Assembly: GCA_024234935.1 (NCBI GenBank)
Contig: JACKNI010000002.1
Span: 248,001-312,000 of the forward strand
Length of the DNA stretch: 64,000 nucleotides
Direction of reading: 5' to 3'
From: Chromatiales bacterium
GTDB taxonomy: Bacteria > Pseudomonadota > Gammaproteobacteria > Steroidobacterales > GCA-2729495
Below are positions 60,655 to 64,000 of the stretch, one piece after another. Every line of letters begins with the position of its first letter. Position 1 is the stretch's first letter. Made by a program: the position numbers and the translations under genes. The notes under the pieces were generated by a model. The model ran no database searches and had not been told where the DNA came from. It worked only from the letters and a program-made list of their open reading frames with translations.

Positions 60655-62024
60655 GAGCTTGCCTGTCTGCGGGCATGCCCGTTGCTCTGCCCCGCCAGGC
60701 GTACTTCCAGATCTTCAGGAGCGATGAATGTCATGGTCTTGGCGCCAATCCTGCGTTCGATTACCAGTTTTGCCTTGCTCAGGGCAAGAAGGTCCGAGCG
60801 AGCCGTAGCGTAAGCCACGTTGTGGCTGCGCTGGTGCGACTTGATTGTGTACTCGGTTCCCGGGTGCCGCAGGGCGTGACCTAAAAGAGCAAGCTGGCGG
60901 TGATTGAATCGGGACACGTTCTTCAGGCGGCTTTCTACAGCGCGGATCTGGGCGAGCTTGCGTTGCAGATACTCGTCAAGGTTGTCGATGGCCCGGAGCA
61001 TGACTTCGAGCTGATGGATCAGGAAATAGGTGGCGTCGTTTTCGTCGGACTCCGAATACAGGTAGGACTTGCCGTACTGCGCAAAGGCTTTCTTCAGGAT
61101 CGACGAGATGGAGACGTACTCAAACAGCCAGTAGCCGGCGCGAAGCATTGCCCAGTAGAAAAGCGCGCGAGCCGTCCGGCCATTGCCATCCTCGAAGGGG
61201 TGGTCGTAGGCCAGCCAGAAGTGCAGCATCACGGCCCGGACTACGGGATGGAGGAACTGGCCAGCCGGAATCTCGCCATTGGCGAAGCGGCACATTTTGA
61301 CGAGTCGCGCCGGCAGCTGTTCCGCGGGCGGCGGATTGAAGAGCACGGTTCGGGTACCACGATCGACAACCGCCACCCTCTCGTCTGTTGGTTGCTGAAG
61401 CCGCCCTGCTGCAGCGGGGTCGTCGAGCGTGTCGGTCGTGGTGATTCTGTGCAACTCAAGGACGTCGTCTGGAGTGAGTGGCCGATCCTTGATGGAACGT
61501 ACGAACTGGATGGCCTCGTAGTTGTTCAGAATCATCTGCTCGCTGGAATCGGAGGGCGGGCGTCCCTGGCGCAGCATGTCAGCGGCAACCTTCCTGGTAG
61601 TCGAAGCGCCCTCCATCTGGCTCGAAGTGATGGCCTCCTCGATCAGGGAACTGACGATGTAGCGATCCCGGGTCTCCGGGTTGGTCAGGGCATCCGGGAA
61701 CGCAATCCGGCCAGCAGCGCGCTGGTCGATCTGGTGGAGCATGCGTTGCACCTGATCCACGGCCGCAAAGCGGAACGGCTTGCCCGCTGCATCCTCCAGG
61801 GGAAGGTCGCGGAGCAAGGCGAAGCGGGAGAGCTTGATGCCCAACCACCACTCTTCCACGGTGAAGCCGGCTGGCGGGGCGCGGTGCTTCAGTTGGTCCC
61901 AGTGGAGGTAACGACCACCCGCGACGCCCAGGTTATGGCGTGCCTCAATGATCGCTGCCATGCGCCGTTGCAGGCCGCGGTGCAGCAGCTCGTCGAGGGT
62001 GGGGGCTGGCGGTATGGGCTTCAC
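60651..62024 (-). CDS. Fic-domain protein
   Basis: 457 residues. Fic motif H275-P-F-E-D-G-N-G-R (HPFEDGNGRTAR) is intact, so it should transfer AMP or another group from a nucleotide to a protein. The inhibitory helix (S134-x3-E138-G139 in SSQMEG) precedes the Fic core, placing it in the self-inhibited class II. A C-terminal winged helix-like part (NHRQLALLGHALRHPGTEYTIKSHQRSHNV) may bind DNA. It is the first gene of the eight-gene run, starting at GTG 62024. Operators in its promoter suggest it controls its own expression. Confidence 0.92.
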   Translation of the reverse strand: MKPIPPAPTLDELLHRGLQRRMAAIIEARHNLGVAGGRYLHWDQLKHRAPPAGFTVEEWWLGIKLSRFALLRDLPLEDAAGKPFRFAAVDQVQRMLHQIDQRAAGRIAFPDALTNPETRDRYIVSSLIEEAITSSQMEGASTTRKVAADMLRQGRPPSDSSEQMILNNYEAIQFVRSIKDRPLTPDDVLELHRITTTDTLDDPAAAGRLQQPTDERVAVVDRGTRTVLFNPPPAEQLPARLVKMCRFANGEIPAGQFLHPVVRAVMLHFWLAYDHPFEDGNGRTARALFYWAMLRAGYWLFEYVSISSILKKAFAQYGKSYLYSESDENDATYFLIHQLEVMLRAIDNLDEYLQRKLAQIRAVESRLKNVSRFNHRQLALLGHALRHPGTEYTIKSHQRSHNVAYATARSDLLALSKAKLVIERRIGAKTMTFIAPEDLEVRLAGQSNGHARRQASS

Positions 62025-62031
62025 AGTCGGA

Positions 62032-62118
62032 ATCTATCAGTTTTCGGGGAAGTGATAGATACTATGGCGGACTGATTTATTTATCAATTTACGAGAATCT
62101 GATAAATAACTGATAGAT
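62032..62118. promoter_or_regulatory. TGATAGAT repeats over the fic promoter
   Basis: ATCTATCA at 62032-62039 and TGATAGAT at 62053-62060 form an inverted pair spaced by 13 bases; another TGATAGAT is at 62111-62118 and a related TGATAAAT at 62100-62107. The inverted pair overlaps the -10 element and the region just downstream, the place expected for a repressor. The Fic protein's C-terminal DNA-binding-like part is the most obvious candidate to bind it. Confidence 0.6.
62059..62087 (-). promoter_or_regulatory. sigma-70 promoter of the defence operon
   Basis: On the minus strand TTGATA (-35, 62082-62087) and TAGTAT (-10, 62059-62064) are separated by 17 bases, a near-consensus pair 35 bases before the Fic GTG. 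It is the only good promoter I see for the eight genes, which is consistent with one transcript. Confidence 0.7.
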
Positions 62119-62222
62119 CCCCTGCGAGTCGCCCAAGGCGCCGGGTCGATGCCATCGACATATTTGGAGGCACATGTCGACGTTTGGGCGTTTCATCGAC
62201 ATGGTCCGTTGGGCTTTGGGGA

Positions 62223-62267
62223 TGGTCAGGGGCGGAATTGAACCACCGACACGCGGATTTTCAGTCG
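62223..62267 (-). tRNA. tRNA 3'-end remnant, tRNA-Phe-like (possible attachment site)
   Basis: Read on the minus strand, CTGAAAATCCGCG looks like the anticodon loop of tRNA-Phe(GAA), followed by GTGTC, T-stem GGTGG, T-loop TTCAATT, T-stem CCGCC and acceptor CCTGACC-A. The T arm pairs well. The anticodon stem does not pair, there is no 5' half and no CCA. This is therefore a fragment, not a functional tRNA, of the sort left when an integrative element uses a tRNA 3' end. The match to Phe is by eye. Confidence 0.5.
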
Positions 62268-62527
62268 CTGGCTGCAAGTGGAAACAGTAATAGCATCAAT
62301 GAGTTGGTCGGGGCGTCCGTTGCAGATTTGCCCCACGACGCAGGACTAGGCAGGACTGATCCACGCAAAACTCGCGCAACTATTCAACGAGGTCCTACGT
62401 CGGGTTGTGGCCGTCTCGTAGAAGCCGGAGTCGACCCACTAGCAAGCTTACAAAGAAGCGGCTCCCGCCCACGATGTCACGTTTTGGCTCGCACCAAAGA
62501 CGTCTTCAATCCCCGCCTGCAGATTAG

Positions 62528-62707
62528 CAGTCCGGCGGCAGTGGCCTGGAGCCAGCTACTAGCCGGCAACGGTACGACGTTGCTGGCCACGAGCACGTCA
62601 ATCGCAAAGAAGTCATCGCGCTAGCCAAGGACTACGCCATCGACCCCAACAAGCTGTGCAAGACTGAAGACATACAAGCCGGGCGTGAACAGCGCCCGGC
62701 CTTTTAG
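62528..62707 (+). pseudogene. open frame without start codon, probable gene remnant
   Basis: 59 codons between an in-frame TAG (62525-62527) and the TAG at 62705. The product (YDVAGHEHVNRKEVIALAK, then DYAIDPNKLCKTEDI) has a natural amino-acid mix, but there is no ATG, GTG or TTG start in the frame. It could be the 3' end of a lost gene. The stop overlaps the terminator hairpin, as expected for an old 3' end. Family not recognised. The rest of 62118-62704 has no gene I can support. Confidence 0.3.
62678..62705 (+). terminator. rho-independent terminator
   Basis: GCCGGGCG (62678-62685), loop TGAACAG, CGCCCGGC (62693-62700) then CTTTT: a perfect eight-base stem with a short U tract on the plus strand. 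It terminates the plus-strand remnant and, read in the other direction, lies just past the stop of the gene at 62704-63528. Confidence 0.75.
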
Positions 62708-63528
62708 TTCCCAAGCAACGTCTGCATCCTTGCCTGCAATTGCTGTGTCAGCGCTGCGCGTCCTTCGGCATTATCAAGATAGCGGATGTAGCGGAGGTGA
62801 CGCAGGTCAAACGGAATATCCTGGTCGTTCTGCGTGATGAGGATCACTTCGCGCCCGAGCGTGTGAGCAATACCGGCTTCGTAAAACACATTGGGATTTC
62901 GACCCGAGCAATCGCACACCACGATGCGAGATCGGTCGATCAAGGCGACCACATCCTGAATGATCGCTGCGTTTTCCCAAATGTCGTCAGCGCGTCTGCA
63001 CCGCAGGCCCGCGTTTTCAGCGGCTTGCCTGATGGCGTCATAGGTCGCGTTAAACCCGGCGTCAAATGGCATCATTGCCGACGCTAGGGCGCGTTCGATG
63101 TTTTCGTGCTCGGTAATCTGGAACACGCTCGGGCGTTGTCTGCGTGGGCGCACGTTACGGAGTAGAAAGCGATAAAGGTCCACGTCCTTAACTGCCCAGT
63201 GATTCCGCGAAAATTCAAAGTCGTTGGGCATGTGTAATTCGGCCCGGTTCGTGTAGATCATGCTATTTTGGAGCGGGGGCACGTCGGTGTCGAAGCTAAG
63301 TTCCAACGCCACCTCCCCGCCGACGATGCGCGCTCGGTTGATCTGGCCGATATAGGCAACTTCATCCGTTATGCCTTCCACGCAAAACAGACACGGAAAC
63401 GAAGTAAGGCTTTCTAGCAGAGGGTTTCCACCCTCGCGGTACTGGGCCGTAATTTGGGCTTCGGTGTACTCAAACATCCGCCCCATCGGAACGTTGACCC
63501 TACCCGAAGGCCAATCAACGCTAAACAT
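62704..63528 (-). CDS. protein with C-terminal nucleoside deoxyribosyltransferase/TIR-like domain
   Basis: 274 residues. The N-terminal half (to about 125) is of unknown type and has beta-strand character. The C-terminal half (ASAMMPFDAGFNATYDAIRQAAENAGLRC, then IIQDVVALIDRSRIVVCDCSGRNPNVFYEAGIAHTLGREVILIT) has the fold of nucleoside 2-deoxyribosyltransferases and the TIR-like predicted nucleotide-hydrolase domains common in phage-defence genes, with the catalytic-type Glu in YEAGIA. It may cleave NAD or a nucleotide when triggered. ATG 63528 is chosen over TTG 63543. It ends at the terminator. Confidence 0.6.
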   Translation of the reverse strand: MFSVDWPSGRVNVPMGRMFEYTEAQITAQYREGGNPLLESLTSFPCLFCVEGITDEVAYIGQINRARIVGGEVALELSFDTDVPPLQNSMIYTNRAELHMPNDFEFSRNHWAVKDVDLYRFLLRNVRPRRQRPSVFQITEHENIERALASAMMPFDAGFNATYDAIRQAAENAGLRCRRADDIWENAAIIQDVVALIDRSRIVVCDCSGRNPNVFYEAGIAHTLGREVILITQNDQDIPFDLRHLRYIRYLDNAEGRAALTQQLQARMQTLLGN

Positions 63529-63665
63529 TAAGAGGTTGAACAACGCTCCCCCATAGGCAAGTTGGGCCTGCCTTCCATGTTTTCTTTGTACGTGTCGCCT
63601 GCCGACTATCTAGCGCAGTATGCTGCGCGTCAGCACTTCCGTCGAGGACCGAAGCGGCGCTGCGC

Positions 63666-64000
63666 ATGAAAATCTACTTCTCAGACTTCTTTGACGTCGA
63701 TCCAGTAGTGCTGGACCAGTACGGCGCGTTTAACATTTCGCTGATCAACGACCTGCCCGTATTCATTGATCCCTTCCTGCTCTTCAACAGCGAGAAAGCC
63801 GAGTACCGGTCGCTTCACGACGAGATTATTGGGTATATCCGATTCCTGCGCGACATCTCCAACAGTGGGTACGTCAACAATGGACTCCTTAGCAGTTGGT
63901 ACAGGTTCCCAGAGGTCAAGCAGAACTGGCTCGGCTATAGCAAGGTCGGGAATAGAGGGTCAGGTCTTGGGGCTCACTTCGCGGCGGCGCTAAATGAGAA
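63666..64000 (+). CDS. start of an unrecognised conserved-looking protein (cut at window edge)
   Basis: The first 111 codons of a gene that continues past the right edge. MKIYFSDFFDVDPVVLDQYG, then FNISLINDLPVFIDPFLLFNSEKAEYRSL and IRFLRDISNSG, look like a folded protein and not random sequence, but I do not recognise a family for certain. It is divergent from the nucleotidase-like gene across 137 bases and fits the defence-island neighbourhood. Confidence 0.6.
   Translation, partial: MKIYFSDFFDVDPVVLDQYGAFNISLINDLPVFIDPFLLFNSEKAEYRSLHDEIIGYIRFLRDISNSGYVNNGLLSSWYRFPEVKQNWLGYSKVGNRGSGLGAHFAAALNE

Noticed and set aside
62089..62277. A 62-codon minus-strand frame
   Set aside because: The peptide includes NPRVGGSIPPL, the chance translation of a tRNA T arm, so it is not a gene.
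62184..62624. A 146-codon plus-strand frame over the tRNA-like fragment
   Set aside because: It runs through the tRNA remnant, has no domain, and overlaps the more protein-like remnant frame; the start is arbitrary.
1..64000. CRISPR array or insertion sequence
   Set aside because: No regularly spaced repeats of 25-40 bases and no transposase gene or terminal inverted repeats with target duplication were seen.

Overview
The window is GC-rich, densely coded bacterial chromosome, most likely from a facultatively denitrifying gammaproteobacterium. This rests on the mix of HemG, RlmJ, DbpA, FolE, cytochrome-type NorCB, a hybrid peroxiredoxin-glutaredoxin and DmeRF-like metal efflux. No 16S gene or insertion sequence is visible, so I do not assign a genus; a Steroidobacterales/Nevskiales/Woeseia-like lineage is a guess.

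Region by region. 1-8.8 kb (mostly minus strand) holds a truncated 2-oxoacid:ferredoxin oxidoreductase alpha subunit, a MATE exporter, HemG, a three-gene ABC-2 transporter, a TauD-like dioxygenase and a DmeR/DmeF pair with a recognisable operator. 8.8-14 kb has an exported, divergent HemF-like protein, an MFS carrier, a rhomboid protease facing a MerR regulator across an array of phased direct repeats, and a TPR protein. 14-21.8 kb has an unassigned protein that might be bilin-reductase-like, a cytochrome c-NorB-NorC-small membrane protein operon, YebC, RlmJ, Prx-Grx, and a ferredoxin coupled to an unknown membrane protein. 21.8-32.2 kb has a two-component system, rhodanese, a Rieske oxygenase, a methyltransferase, FolE, an ATP-grasp enzyme, a PIF1-like helicase and DbpA.

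32.2-43.8 kb looks like an accessory catabolic region on the minus strand. It holds a luciferase-like monooxygenase, a UbiD-family decarboxylase with a twin-arginine signal, an alpha/beta hydrolase, an NmrA-type reductase, a two-subunit molybdopterin enzyme resembling pyrogallol-phloroglucinol transhydroxylase, and a two-domain VOC protein. The molybdopterin large subunit carries an extra N-terminal domain that looks SCP2-like. Dagk, a DUF6512-like protein and a HupE-like protein sit among these genes. 43.9-50 kb has a KatG with a signal peptide, a DUF1326/DUF2182 pair and a large secreted Ig-like/calcium-repeat protein.

50.1-62.0 kb is the most striking part: eight minus-strand genes packed with 1-4 base overlaps. 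In transcription order they are Fic, a SNF2-like helicase, DUF4391, a type III methyltransferase (Mod), a gamma-glutamylcyclotransferase-fold protein, a type III restriction subunit (Res), a HEPN-motif protein and a DUF6933-like protein. A good sigma-70 promoter overlapped by TGATAGAT repeats precedes Fic. Beyond it lie a tRNA 3'-end remnant that could be an attachment site, a decayed reading frame, a terminator, a protein with a C-terminal nucleotide-hydrolase/TIR-like domain, and a gene cut by the window edge. I read this as a genomic island carrying an extended type III restriction-modification-like defence system.
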